Below are positions 9,613 through 19,333 of a DNA stretch of 64,000 nt, in pieces. The stretch spans positions 1-64,000 of the forward strand of contig NZ_RCWL01000003.1 of assembly GCF_003991195.1 (NCBI RefSeq). The letters run 5' to 3'. A program made the translations under genes and the position numbers. The DNA comes from Gynurincola endophyticus (lineage in GTDB: Bacteria > Bacteroidota > Bacteroidia > Chitinophagales > Chitinophagaceae). Numbering within the stretch: the stretch's first letter is position 1; every line of letters starts with the position of its first letter. Under the pieces are notes generated by a model. That model ran no database searches. It was given only the letters and a program-made list of their open reading frames with translations, and was not told where the DNA came from.

Positions 9613-11772
9613 ATGATACAGAAGATTTATATATTATTGGCTATTTTTTTATATTCCAATGCTTACGCTCAATCAGTAAAGTCGTCTTTTGCAATTGTAA
9701 TTGACAATGAGCACTATCAGCAGTTGTCTAAAGAAATCAGCGCCTATCGGTCAATACTCCTGGAAGAAGGGCTGAATGTTCATCTGGTTATAGAACAAGA
9801 TCCGCAGCCTGAAAACATACGACAATATTTACATAAGTTGTACACTGATAGTTTTCTTGAAGGAGCTGTTTTTATCGGTAATATTCCTGTACCGATGATC
9901 AGAGATGCGCAACATCTGACTTCTACTTTTAAAATGCCACAACAGATGGACTGGATAGAGTCATCTGTACCATCTGACAGGTTTTACGATGACTTCGATT
10001 TGAAATTTGAGTTCATCAAAAAAGACGAAGAAAACAAACTTCTTTATTACTATAAACTACTTCCCGAAAGTGATCATGCTATCAGCATGGATATTTATTC
10101 AGGTAGAATAAAAGCACCCGCAACGTCAATAGATGAAAGTGTTGCTTACATCAGAAAGTACTTGAATAAGCTGGTGAGTGAAAGGCAAAAAAACAATCCG
10201 CTCAGTCACGTTCTGGCATTCACAGGTGAAGGATATAATTCGAATGCATTAAACAGCTGGGGAAGTCTGGTAACCGGTTACAGAACTCAGTTTGCAGATC
10301 TGTATCAGCAGCCCAACCATATCCGTTTCATGAATTTTCGTAATAAAGAGAATATTAAACCGGTATTAATGAGCGCGCTGAAAAACCATGAACTGGATTT
10401 TGCCTATTTAAACGGGCATGGCTTACCGGATGAACAAATACTAAGTGGACATCCTGAAGTCTCCAATCCGCAGGCTTCTATGGAGAATGTATCTCGTTAT
10501 GTAAGGCAAAAAATACGCGAAACTGATGAGGCGCAGCAAAGCGAAAGAAAAAATCAATTTCAAAGAATACTGGGCTTAAATGATAAATGGTTCGGTAACA
10601 TTTTTGATACAACTGCCATTGCTGCCGACTCTCTTTACCATGCTCAAAAAGTTATTTCGATTGCAGACCTGCGTTCTGCCGAAATAAATGCCAGACTCGT
10701 ATATCTTGACGCCTGTTTAACCGGTTCGTTTCAGCTAAATGATTACCTAGCCGCACATTATCCATTTGGAAATGGCCAAAACATAGCAGCAATAGCAAAT
10801 AGTGTTGGTGTATTACAAGATCTTTGGGCTAATCAGCTCATCGGTTTATTGCAATTCGGTACCAGAGTTGGCAATATTCTTAAACACACGGCTTATCTGG
10901 AAACGCATATTTTCGGAGATCCTACCTTCTTCTTCAATTATAAAGAAGATGTAACTGTGTGGAATAATCACATTACACATAATAAAAATATTCAGCACTG
11001 GAAGAAGCAACTAAGTACTCCACATCCCGATATACAGGCACTGGCCTTAACAAAAATCAGTCAGTTAGATAAGAAGGAAAAAGCAACAGCACTCCTCAGA
11101 AATTATTTCTACAACAGTTCTCTGGAAACAGTACGGACAACCTGTTTTCTTTTGCTAAAAAAAATACAACCTGCCGATTGGTATAAGATTGTCATTGATG
11201 CTTCGCAAGATAATTTTGAATACCTGCGCCGGATTGCCATTACAGAAATGGGAGAAATAGGCCACCCTTCATTTATTCAACCAATGATAGAATTATACTT
11301 TCAGGACAGGCATACCAACAGAACTGTTTTCAATGTAGAGCGGGTTATGCTTTTCTTTGACAAAGAGTCTGTACTGACTGCTATTGACAGTGCAGCCGCC
11401 CATCAACCCATTTTCGATCGGATCGCAATTGAAGAACTTAAAGAGAAAGTGAGCAAGGAAAGTTTCTTTGACAAAGCTTACCTCGATTTAAACAAATCCC
11501 AAACGACGAACAGACAAGCCGGCTTCGCGATTACCATCATGCGTGCATATAGGTTTCACCAATATGTACCGGTAATAATTGAATTTATTCGATCGAGCTT
11601 AAAGAATGAAGAACAACTCATACCTGCGCTGGAGGCTCTGTCGTGGTTTAACAGATCTGTACAAAAAAAGGCGATAATCGAAGTTTGTCAGGAAGTTATA
11701 GATTCAAAACAAACTTCTGAAAAAGCAAGACAAGAGGCATTCAGAACAAAAAAAATCTTACAATATCAATAA
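9613..11772 (+). CDS. Gingipain/caspase-fold (C25-like) protein with HEAT-like tail, copy 1
   Basis: The 719-residue secreted protein (signal about 1-19, ending AYAQ) has a caspase-hemoglobinase fold region at about 25-440. The diagnostic pair is present: His269 in LNGHGLPD and Cys368 in YLDACLTGS, the H-G and D-x-C motifs of the clan CD peptidases such as gingipains. The C-terminal 260 residues are a run of paired helices (TKISQLDKKEKATALLR, ITEMGEIGHPSFIQPMIELY) resembling HEAT repeats. It starts 2 bases after the DUF6850 stop, so it is in the receptor operon. It may cleave, or only bind, the ligand taken up by the receptor. I saw no type IX sorting domain at the C-terminus. Proteolytic activity is inferred, not shown. 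Confidence 0.75.
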   Translation: MIQKIYILLAIFLYSNAYAQSVKSSFAIVIDNEHYQQLSKEISAYRSILLEEGLNVHLVIEQDPQPENIRQYLHKLYTDSFLEGAVFIGNIPVPMIRDAQHLTSTFKMPQQMDWIESSVPSDRFYDDFDLKFEFIKKDEENKLLYYYKLLPESDHAISMDIYSGRIKAPATSIDESVAYIRKYLNKLVSERQKNNPLSHVLAFTGEGYNSNALNSWGSLVTGYRTQFADLYQQPNHIRFMNFRNKENIKPVLMSALKNHELDFAYLNGHGLPDEQILSGHPEVSNPQASMENVSRYVRQKIRETDEAQQSERKNQFQRILGLNDKWFGNIFDTTAIAADSLYHAQKVISIADLRSAEINARLVYLDACLTGSFQLNDYLAAHYPFGNGQNIAAIANSVGVLQDLWANQLIGLLQFGTRVGNILKHTAYLETHIFGDPTFFFNYKEDVTVWNNHITHNKNIQHWKKQLSTPHPDIQALALTKISQLDKKEKATALLRNYFYNSSLETVRTTCFLLLKKIQPADWYKIVIDASQDNFEYLRRIAITEMGEIGHPSFIQPMIELYFQDRHTNRTVFNVERVMLFFDKESVLTAIDSAAAHQPIFDRIAIEELKEKVSKESFFDKAYLDLNKSQTTNRQAGFAITIMRAYRFHQYVPVIIEFIRSSLKNEEQLIPALEALSWFNRSVQKKAIIEVCQEVIDSKQTSEKARQEAFRTKKILQYQ

Positions 11773-11789
11773 AATATAGTTATCGTTTT

Positions 11790-14024
11790 ATGTCAACAAG
11801 TTTAGCACGCGTAGCGTTTCGATCAAAAATGCTATTATTACTCGGAAGTATCATCTTCTCCGGAACTATAGCAAAAGCACAATCAATTATCAACCCATCA
11901 GTAAAAACATCTTCCAGTTTTGCGATCGTCATTGATAACAAAACTTATGAAGCCGTAGAAAAAGAAGTACTTGCTTATAAAAGCAGTATCGAAGCAGATG
12001 GATTAGGTACTTATATTATTTCGCATAACTGGAAAAATCCCGAAGAGATAAGAGAGGTGTTAAAAAAATTATATAAAGCACCTAAAAGTCCTTTGGAAGG
12101 AGTTGTATTCATTGGTAACATTCCGGTACCAATGATCAGAGAAGCACAATACCTTACCTCTACTTTTAAAATGGTGGAAACCATCAGATGGGATCGTTCA
12201 TCAGTTCCATCTGACCGGTTTTATGACGACTTTGATCTTCAGTTTGAATTTCTGAAGCAGGATGAAGATTCAAGTCGTAAAAACCTGTTCTATTATAAGA
12301 TAAAAGCGGAGAGTCCTCAGTATATTGAAATGGATATCTACTCTGCACGTATCAAACCTCCGGCAGAAAATCAGCAAAGCAGTATTGAGCAGATCAGAAA
12401 TTATCTGCAAAAAGTGGTAGCTGTAAAAAAGGAAAGCAATCCATTAAACAATATGATTGTATCTACTGGTCACGGATACAACTCTAATTCAACCATTAGC
12501 TGGGCGGGAGAAGTAGCAGCAATTCGTACCACATTTCCTGCTCTATTTACCAAAGGTCATTCCATTAAATTTCTGAACTACCGGAATGCCGATTTCATGA
12601 AGAACAATTTACTGACTGAGTTAAGAAGAGAAAACCTGGATCTGGCTTTCATGACCGGACATGGAACTGCTACTTTACAACTACTCAATGGATATCCGGA
12701 TGCATCTGCACCACAACCATCTATGGAAAATGTTGCTCGTTACATACGCTCAAAAATGAGAAATGCAAAAGAAGCCGGAAGAAATCTGGAAGAAGTTAAA
12801 GCAGGGTTTCAAAAATCATTGGGTTTGAACGATAAGTGGTTTGAAGATGCTTTCATTCAGGAGAAAATTGACGAGGACTCGATATTCAATGACAAACTGG
12901 ATATGCAGACCTGGGACCTTCAGAATATCAACGCAAGAGTCGCCTACCTGAATTCCTGCCTCACAGGATCATTCCATCTCAATGATTATCTGGCAGGTTA
13001 CTATCCATTCTCCAACGGTAAAAACGTTGCGGCATTTGCAAACTCGGTAGGTGTTTTACAAGATTTATGGAGCATTCAATTATTGGGAATATTACAACAT
13101 GGTGTGCGTGTTGGTCATTTATTGAAAAAAACCGCTTATCTGGAAACACATATCATGGGTGATCCAACCTATCATTTTCAGGCACCACAGCAGAAATACT
13201 ATAATAGTTTGATGGGTAGTCAAACGTCTTCAGCCAAAGAGTGGCAAAAGATTTTAAAAAATGGTGACGCCGATTTGCAATCTTATGCGCTTACTGAACT
13301 ATTTAAAACACAACCGGAAGCTCAATTCACCAGTCAACTATACAATATCCTGACCGGGCACACGAACGAGTCGGTTAGAACACAAGCTTACTTTTTACTT
13401 CGCCGGTACGAAAATACCGATTTAAAGAAGCTGGTTACAGTAGCACTCAATGACAACTATGAATATATTCAAAGAAAAGCCGCTTATGATATTGCAGAGC
13501 AGGGCGATGATGAATTATTCAAAGAAACACTCACTCATTACATCAATAATCAGGAAATGAAGCGGGTGATTTACAAACTGGATTGGAGTATTCCGTTTTT
13601 TAATAACACTATTTCATTACCGGAAACTGACCGTTTATTAAAAAATGATCCGGACAACAAAGAGTTGCATGAAAAACTAACCAGAAAACTCACTTACGAA
13701 AAACAAAAGTTGTCAAAAATGGAAGACAACTTACGAAATGAAAAAGCAACTGACAAAGAACTGATTGCAGATTTAAGAACATTAAGAGCCTATAGATATC
13801 ATCAATTAGTTCCAGCAGCATTGGCATTGGCCGGTAACACAAAGTCTGCTGAACAGGTTAGGGTAGCAGCATTAGAGGCACTCTCATGGTTTGGTTTTTC
13901 TTATCATAAGCAAGAAATTTTACAGTTATGTGAAAAACTTACAAGCGATGCTAACCCTGCGGTGGCAACTCAGGCATTAAAAACGATTCATGTGATTAAG
14001 GAAACAGGCAGACGTCCATTCTAA
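11790..14024 (+). CDS. Gingipain/caspase-fold (C25-like) protein with HEAT-like tail, copy 2
   Basis: This 744-residue protein is a tandem paralogue of the preceding gene and aligns along its whole length (for example GVVFIGNIPVPMIREAQYLTS against GAVFIGNIPVPMIRDAQHLTS). The putative catalytic pair is kept: His291 in MTGHGTA and Cys390 in YLNSCLTGS, although the Asp before the Cys is changed to Asn-Ser. The signal peptide is at about 1-31 (ending AKAQ); an alternative ATG at 11829 would shorten the n-region. The HEAT-like helical tail occupies about 470-740. The gene starts 17 bases after copy 1. Retention of both residues in both copies suggests both are selected for. Confidence 0.75.
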   Translation: MSTSLARVAFRSKMLLLLGSIIFSGTIAKAQSIINPSVKTSSSFAIVIDNKTYEAVEKEVLAYKSSIEADGLGTYIISHNWKNPEEIREVLKKLYKAPKSPLEGVVFIGNIPVPMIREAQYLTSTFKMVETIRWDRSSVPSDRFYDDFDLQFEFLKQDEDSSRKNLFYYKIKAESPQYIEMDIYSARIKPPAENQQSSIEQIRNYLQKVVAVKKESNPLNNMIVSTGHGYNSNSTISWAGEVAAIRTTFPALFTKGHSIKFLNYRNADFMKNNLLTELRRENLDLAFMTGHGTATLQLLNGYPDASAPQPSMENVARYIRSKMRNAKEAGRNLEEVKAGFQKSLGLNDKWFEDAFIQEKIDEDSIFNDKLDMQTWDLQNINARVAYLNSCLTGSFHLNDYLAGYYPFSNGKNVAAFANSVGVLQDLWSIQLLGILQHGVRVGHLLKKTAYLETHIMGDPTYHFQAPQQKYYNSLMGSQTSSAKEWQKILKNGDADLQSYALTELFKTQPEAQFTSQLYNILTGHTNESVRTQAYFLLRRYENTDLKKLVTVALNDNYEYIQRKAAYDIAEQGDDELFKETLTHYINNQEMKRVIYKLDWSIPFFNNTISLPETDRLLKNDPDNKELHEKLTRKLTYEKQKLSKMEDNLRNEKATDKELIADLRTLRAYRYHQLVPAALALAGNTKSAEQVRVAALEALSWFGFSYHKQEILQLCEKLTSDANPAVATQALKTIHVIKETGRRPF

Positions 14025-14061
14025 ATCATCAACCATATTTTAAACATATCAACCATAAAAA

Positions 14062-14664
14062 ATGAAAAGTATTTCGTTAACAATGATCAGTGTGTTTGTA
14101 GCAATGATTAGTTTTGCACAAAGCAAAGAAAATATTCTTCCTGCAGAAGTTCAGATTAAGGTAGCGGTACAGGCTGCTCCGCCAGAATTCAGAGAAGCAG
14201 CAACCGTACTCGGTTATAATGCAAAAGGAGAGCTGGTAACACTGCGCAAAGGAACAAACGACTATACCTGTCTGGCACCTGATTATAGAACACCCAGCTA
14301 TTTTGCCGCTTATTGTTATCATAATTCATTAGAACCTTTCATGAAACGTGGCAGAGAATTAATAGCGGAGAACAAACGTAAAGAACGGGATGCCATCAGA
14401 GAAAAAGAAATTGCAGAAGGCAAACTCTCCATGCCAAAAACACCCACTGCACTTTTTGGATATTGGGGTTCTTTCAATAAGTTAAATAAAGAAACAGGCG
14501 AAATGAGTGATTTCAAAAGAAGATATGTAATTTATGTTCCTTTTGCTAAAGCTGCGGACCTGGGACTTTCTAACAAACCCAATAACCTGGGTCAACCCTG
14601 GCTGATGGATGAAGGAACATTTAAAGCACATATTATGATCACTCCTTCATTAGACCACCATTAA
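14062..14664 (+). CDS. Small secreted protein ending the receptor operon
   Basis: The 200-residue product carries a signal peptide (about 1-19, ending SFAQ). It has a charged helical stretch (about 95-120, RGRELIAENKRKERDAIREK) and ends with MITPSLDHH. No domain is recognised. It starts 37 bases after the second caspase-fold gene, and a strong terminator follows at 14710, so it is the last gene of the locus that begins with the TonB receptor. Confidence 0.7.
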   Translation: MKSISLTMISVFVAMISFAQSKENILPAEVQIKVAVQAAPPEFREAATVLGYNAKGELVTLRKGTNDYTCLAPDYRTPSYFAAYCYHNSLEPFMKRGRELIAENKRKERDAIREKEIAEGKLSMPKTPTALFGYWGSFNKLNKETGEMSDFKRRYVIYVPFAKAADLGLSNKPNNLGQPWLMDEGTFKAHIMITPSLDHH

Positions 14665-14709
14665 ATGATAAAAACCCAATAACACATCCAAGTCCTGTTT
14701 TTAGACCAA

Positions 14710-14740
14710 TAAGCATCCCGAAGGATGCTTATTTTTTTTA
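14710..14740 (+). terminator. Rho-independent terminator
   Basis: An 8-bp stem (AAGCATCC at 14711-14718, GGATGCTT at 14723-14730) around a CGAA tetraloop is followed by an eight-T run. It lies 45 bases after the stop of the small secreted protein and closes the receptor operon. Confidence 0.9.
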
Positions 14741-14830
14741 AATGACCTATTAAGATTCATTTTCTTTAAGAAAAAAACATTTTTTGATGACTATTGAACC
14801 AGTTGTACGATATAAACTAAAAACCAAACT

Positions 14831-15562
14831 ATGTTTTTTCGAAGTATCTCCCGTTTTTCGGGGAATCTGTTGCTTATTCCTGTTACAGCGTTCTTACTCA
14901 ACGCCTGTAAGAAAGATAAAGAAGATGTGCCGGAGCTGGGTACCTGTAAGTCAGTAACGTTAGGGCCGGGATTGAGCCAGGTGAATGCAACCCAATATTT
15001 GTATGAATCGTCTACCGGCGCAATTATTCGTATTGACAGGATCTCACCCGGAGGTTTAGTGATTAACATGAGTGATAAGAATTATCCATACTTATCTATT
15101 GAGTTCTGGGGAGGCTCCGATGATCACCAGACCCCCAGCCCTGCCAGTCACGAAAACCTGAACGGTAAACATATTAAAGATAAAGTAGGAACCAACCGTA
15201 CGCTTATTTTTCCTGGTGGCACTAAAATGACAATAACAGCTACTGCACCCTGGCATTTTGGAGAAGTTACAGCTATCAGCGTTTATGATGGTGATATCGT
15301 TCATCATTTCAACATAAGCTGCTTTAAGCTTGAATATAGCACCGTGAATGGAACAATCGCAAAGCTATTGGAAGAAGCACAACCAGACGGAGAAACCAGC
15401 ACCTATGAATTTACGGAAACAGGGCTCATCTATTACAATATTTATACAGAAGATACTCCCGGCAATAAAGTTGAAAAACGGGAAAACCTTGGAGGGCTGG
15501 AACGGGACCAACCTAACCTGATCAACGACTATTATGATGATCCCCGCATCGGACATACCTAA
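14831..15562 (+). CDS. Tandem lipoprotein family, copy 1
   Basis: The 243-residue lipoprotein (lipobox LNAC, Cys26, then KKDKED) is the first of three adjacent paralogues. Shared blocks are GTCKxVxxGPGLS, a beta-rich middle ending in SPASHENLNGKHIKDK, PWxFGxxTAISxYD, DIVHHFNxxCFxLEYSTxNG, and a C-terminal LxYNIYTExTPGNKVEK. The paired Cys in GTCK and in the NxxCF block may form a disulfide. No known domain is recognised. It follows the terminator at 14710 and so has its own promoter somewhere in 14741-14830. Confidence 0.75.
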   Translation: MFFRSISRFSGNLLLIPVTAFLLNACKKDKEDVPELGTCKSVTLGPGLSQVNATQYLYESSTGAIIRIDRISPGGLVINMSDKNYPYLSIEFWGGSDDHQTPSPASHENLNGKHIKDKVGTNRTLIFPGGTKMTITATAPWHFGEVTAISVYDGDIVHHFNISCFKLEYSTVNGTIAKLLEEAQPDGETSTYEFTETGLIYYNIYTEDTPGNKVEKRENLGGLERDQPNLINDYYDDPRIGHT

Positions 15563-15622
15563 CAATCCATACGCTTTATACTTCCGGGTAACATTTCATA
15601 TATCATAAATTTATCACTATAC

Positions 15623-16354
15623 ATGTTTATTCGAAAATTATCAGACAGATGGCTTTTACCGGCGATATTTATTGCTCTAATACTTACTTCCTGCAAGAAA
15701 TCAAAAGAAGATCAGGAAGAGGCTCCTCAATTTGGTACTTGCAAACAAGTTAATCCAGGCCCGGGATTAAGTCAGCTGAGCGAAAAAATATATCTCTATG
15801 AATCTGCTGGTGGAGCAACAATCCGTATTATCAGAAATGCACCTGAATCATTGACAATTTTGATGGGCGACAAATCCTATCCAAACTTCAATATTGAATT
15901 TTGGGGCGATGAAGCAGAAGGGCTCTTATCTCCGGCAAGTCATGAAAACCTGAACGGTAAACACATCAAAGACAGGTTTGCCAATAACCGTACGATGATA
16001 TTTCGTGACGGTACAAAAATGACTTATGTATCACCAGCGCCATGGCATTTTGGAGGAATTACCGCTATTAGCATTTACGATGGAGATATTGTTCATCACT
16101 TCAACATGACCTGTTTCAAACTGGAGTACAGTACCATAAACGGCGTAGCCGCTAAACGCCTCGAAGAAGAGCAAGCGGATGGAGAAACCAGCACCTATGA
16201 GATTACAGCAACAGGACTTCTCTACTACAATATCTATACAGAAGATACTCCCGGAAACAAAGTTGAAAAAATAGAGCAACTGGGAGGCTTAGAAAGAGAC
16301 AAACCCAACCAGATAAATGACTTTTTCGATGACCCGCGTCTGGGACATACTTAA
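15623..16354 (+). CDS. Tandem lipoprotein family, copy 2
   Basis: Same family as its neighbours on both sides and the same length as copy 1 (243 residues). The lipobox is LTSC (Cys24). It keeps the SPASHENLNGKHIKDR, DIVHHFNMTCFKLEYST and YNIYTEDTPGNKVEK blocks. It is closer to copy 3 than to copy 1 in the middle block (MIFRDGTKMTYVSPAPW against VIFRDGTKMTYASPAPW), suggesting a later duplication. The 60-base gap to copy 1 contains no terminator. Function unknown; surface lipoprotein by inference. Confidence 0.75.
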   Translation: MFIRKLSDRWLLPAIFIALILTSCKKSKEDQEEAPQFGTCKQVNPGPGLSQLSEKIYLYESAGGATIRIIRNAPESLTILMGDKSYPNFNIEFWGDEAEGLLSPASHENLNGKHIKDRFANNRTMIFRDGTKMTYVSPAPWHFGGITAISIYDGDIVHHFNMTCFKLEYSTINGVAAKRLEEEQADGETSTYEITATGLLYYNIYTEDTPGNKVEKIEQLGGLERDKPNQINDFFDDPRLGHT

Positions 16355-16395
16355 AAGCCCCAAAAACAGCTGATAGAATAAAATCAAAACATACT

Positions 16396-17130
16396 ATGTT
16401 TAATAGAAACCTTTCGCAACCATGGCTTTTGTTTGCAATGTTCGCTGTTCTCGTATCAACCTCCTGCAAAAAGTCGAAAGGAGAACAGGAAGAAGAAACG
16501 CCTGTATTAGGTAGTTGTAAGACAGTTTCTACCGGCCCCGGGCTCAGCAAATTGAGTGAACAGGTATACGTCTACGAATCTGTAGCAGGAGTAACGATCA
16601 GAATCGAAAGAAAATCCCCTGAGTCACTGATCATTAAACTGCGTGACAATGCTTATTCGAACTTCGAATTTGAATTCTGGGGAGATGGGGAACCGGGGCA
16701 ATTATCTCCGGCCAGCCACGAAAACCTGAACGGTAAACATATCAAAGACAGGTTTGGTAAAAACCGGACAGTGATATTCCGTGACGGTACAAAAATGACC
16801 TATGCATCACCGGCTCCATGGTACTTTGGAGGCGTTACAGCTATTAGTATTTATGACGCTGATATTGTTCATCACTTTAACATGACCTGTTTCTCCTTAG
16901 AATATAGTACAGTAAATGGGTTAGCAGCAAAAAATCTCGAAGCAGAACAACCGGATGGAGAAACCAGCACTTATGATATTACAGAATCCGGGCTTCTCTT
17001 TTATAATATTTATACAGAGGAGACGCCGGGAAATAAAGTTGAAAAGATAGAGAAATTGGGAAGTTTAGAGAATGCTAATCCCAATCTCGTGAACGATTTT
17101 TTTAACGATCCGAGGTTAAGTTATACTTAA
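16396..17130 (+). CDS. Tandem lipoprotein family, copy 3
   Basis: Third paralogue (244 residues; lipobox STSC, Cys24). The conserved blocks and Cys positions of copies 1 and 2 are retained. Differences cluster in the first 90 mature residues and near the C-terminus (DFFNDPRLSYT against DFFDDPRLGHT). It starts 41 bases after copy 2. The following 251 bases hold no gene that I can support. Three intact copies argue for useful dosage or for variants that bind different partners, but nothing in the sequence names the partner. Confidence 0.75.
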   Translation: MFNRNLSQPWLLFAMFAVLVSTSCKKSKGEQEEETPVLGSCKTVSTGPGLSKLSEQVYVYESVAGVTIRIERKSPESLIIKLRDNAYSNFEFEFWGDGEPGQLSPASHENLNGKHIKDRFGKNRTVIFRDGTKMTYASPAPWYFGGVTAISIYDADIVHHFNMTCFSLEYSTVNGLAAKNLEAEQPDGETSTYDITESGLLFYNIYTEETPGNKVEKIEKLGSLENANPNLVNDFFNDPRLSYT

Positions 17131-17381
17131 CAACATATTCTCTAATACACTTTATGAGGGAATCGGATATTTTCTGGCACGATTCACCTCCAGTCGATAA
17201 AAGCTGCGTCATTGAATTTTTCTTTATCTGAAAAAATGTAATCGATTGTATATCTAACGATTAAACAATGCTGTAACCCAACAGCAGTTATTTATATGGT
17301 ATTTATCAACTCAGAAAATACCCGAATTAATAATTTGGTAAAGATTCTGTAAACAATAAATCATACGGCACTTCTACTTTT

Positions 17382-18236
17382 ATGTCCATGAAAGGTCATA
17401 AAAGAAACGTAGATATTCTTGTTCTTTCAGATATTCACCTCGGTACCTACGGATGTCGTGCAAAAGAACTACTCCAGTATTTAAAAAGCGTTAACCCCAA
17501 ACAAATTGTTCTGAACGGAGATATTATTGATATCTGGCAATTCAGTAAACGATACTGGCCTAAAAGCCACATGAAGGTGGTAAAACATTTAATGGGTTGG
17601 GCGAGCAAAGGGAAAAAAGTTTATTACATCACGGGTAATCACGACGAAATGTTGAGGAAGTTTGCCGGATTAAAAATGGGTTCGCTTCAAATTGTTAACA
17701 AACTTGTACTAGACTTACCGGATAATAAAAAAGCATGGATTTTTCACGGAGACGTTTTTGATGTAACCATGCAGCATTCCAAATGGTTGGCAAAGCTGGG
17801 TGCGATCGGTTATGATAGTCTGATTTTATTAAACAGCTTTGTAAATTTCATCTCAGAAAAAATATTCCGCCAGGGTAAACTCTCTCTTTCCAAAAAAATC
17901 AAGAACAGTGTAAAATCGGCCGTCAAGTTCATCAATAATTTTGAACAAACAAGTGCTGACATTGGTATTATGAATCAGTATGATTATGTGGTATGTGGTC
18001 ATATCCATCAACCGGAAATGAGAGAGATTTCGAATTCAAACGGTTCTATTATGTATTTAAATTCTGGCGACTGGATAGAAAATCTCAGTGCTCTAGAATT
18101 TCAAAACGGAGAATGGACACTTTACCGTTATGATAAAAGTCATTTTTCAGAAATACTGGTAGAAGAAGAAGAGTTCAATGACTCAATTCTCTTTTCAAAT
18201 CTGTTACACGAATTTAACCTGATGAAAGCAATATGA
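17382..18236 (+). CDS. Metallophosphoesterase, UDP-2,3-diacylglucosamine diphosphatase-like
   Basis: The 284-residue protein has the full calcineurin-like metal-binding set: DIHLG (17-21), GDIID (46-50), GNHDE (85-89), HGD (122-124) and a C-terminal GHIHQP. The family includes LpxH, which hydrolyses UDP-2,3-diacylglucosamine to lipid X in lipid A synthesis, and many Bacteroidota members carry that name. Because this one overlaps a glycosyltransferase gene by four bases (ATGA), it may instead act on a different nucleotide-lipid or sugar phosphate. The start at 17382 and an internal ATG at 17388 are both possible. Confidence 0.8.
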   Translation: MSMKGHKRNVDILVLSDIHLGTYGCRAKELLQYLKSVNPKQIVLNGDIIDIWQFSKRYWPKSHMKVVKHLMGWASKGKKVYYITGNHDEMLRKFAGLKMGSLQIVNKLVLDLPDNKKAWIFHGDVFDVTMQHSKWLAKLGAIGYDSLILLNSFVNFISEKIFRQGKLSLSKKIKNSVKSAVKFINNFEQTSADIGIMNQYDYVVCGHIHQPEMREISNSNGSIMYLNSGDWIENLSALEFQNGEWTLYRYDKSHFSEILVEEEEFNDSILFSNLLHEFNLMKAI

Positions 18237-19249
18237 GAATACTATATGCAATACAGGGAACCGGCAATGGCCATATCAGCCGCGCCTTCGACATCATTCC
18301 TATTTTGCAAAAAAAAGGCAATGTAGATATTTTAATCAGCGGAACACAATGTGATATAGAGCTACCTTTCGAAGTCAACTATCGTTTCAGAGGATTAAGT
18401 TTTACATTTGGAAAAAAGGGTGGCGTAGATCTGGTGGACACATTGAAGAAAAGTAATTTCAGACAATTAGTAAGAGAAATCAGAACTGTTCCGGTAGACG
18501 AGTATGACATTGTGATTAATGACTTTGAACCTGTTTCTGCGTGGGCATGTTATCTTAAAAACAAGCCCTGCATTGCGCTTAGCCATCAGGCAGCAGTGAT
18601 GCAACCTCAGTCACCTAAGCCTTCACATAAGGATATTATCGGTCGGGCGATTATGAGCAAATATGCTCCGGCCACTCATCATTTCGGTTTCCACTTCAAA
18701 TCTTATAACGACAAGATATACACACCGGTTATACGCAATCAGATCCGGTCGCTCACTCCTACTAATCTTGGCCATTACACCGTGTATCTTCCTGCATATA
18801 GTGACGAACGAATTTTACAGGCTCTCAGTACCTGCGCCGATATCAAATGGCAGGTATTTTCAAAGCATTGTAAGAGGGCATATACGATAAACAACATATC
18901 TTTTTTTCCGATTAATAATAGTGCCTTTATAGAAAGCATGGCGTCTTCGGAAGGAGTTCTTTGCGGTACAGGTTTTGAGACACCCGCCGAAGCGCTTTAC
19001 TTAAAAAAGAAATTACTGGTAGTTCCTATGAAAAATCAGTATGAACAACACTGTAATGCCGCTGCGTTGCAGGAAATGGGTATACCGGTGATGAAATGTT
19101 TAAAGGAAAAGAATTTAAAGTTGCTGCGTACATGGGTAAACTCATCAACACCTATATCAGTGAACTATCCCGACAAAACGGAAGAAATTATTGATGAAGT
19201 TTTGACTACAATGTATAATAACCAGCCGGCCCCCATCTTTACTTATTAA
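18233..19249 (+). CDS. GT28/MurG-like glycosyltransferase family protein
   Basis: The 338-residue protein starts MRILYAIQGTGNGHISRA, the glycine-rich N-terminal loop of MurG-like GT-B enzymes. A C-terminal block, GVLCGTGFETPAEALYLKKKLLVVPMKNQYEQ, matches the UDP-sugar-binding region of that group (Gly-Gly-x-x-T/S and Glu, then the P..NQ.EQ motif). It probably transfers a sugar from a nucleotide donor to a lipid acceptor at the inner membrane. It overlaps the phosphoesterase stop by four bases, so translation is coupled. The acceptor is unknown. Confidence 0.75.
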   Translation: MRILYAIQGTGNGHISRAFDIIPILQKKGNVDILISGTQCDIELPFEVNYRFRGLSFTFGKKGGVDLVDTLKKSNFRQLVREIRTVPVDEYDIVINDFEPVSAWACYLKNKPCIALSHQAAVMQPQSPKPSHKDIIGRAIMSKYAPATHHFGFHFKSYNDKIYTPVIRNQIRSLTPTNLGHYTVYLPAYSDERILQALSTCADIKWQVFSKHCKRAYTINNISFFPINNSAFIESMASSEGVLCGTGFETPAEALYLKKKLLVVPMKNQYEQHCNAAALQEMGIPVMKCLKEKNLKLLRTWVNSSTPISVNYPDKTEEIIDEVLTTMYNNQPAPIFTY

Positions 19250-19333
19250 TTCAATCAATAAGCTCTTTAAATCAATTTTTATACTTATAATTGTTATTCG
19301 GAACACGATTTAAAACATAAGTAAATTATTGAT

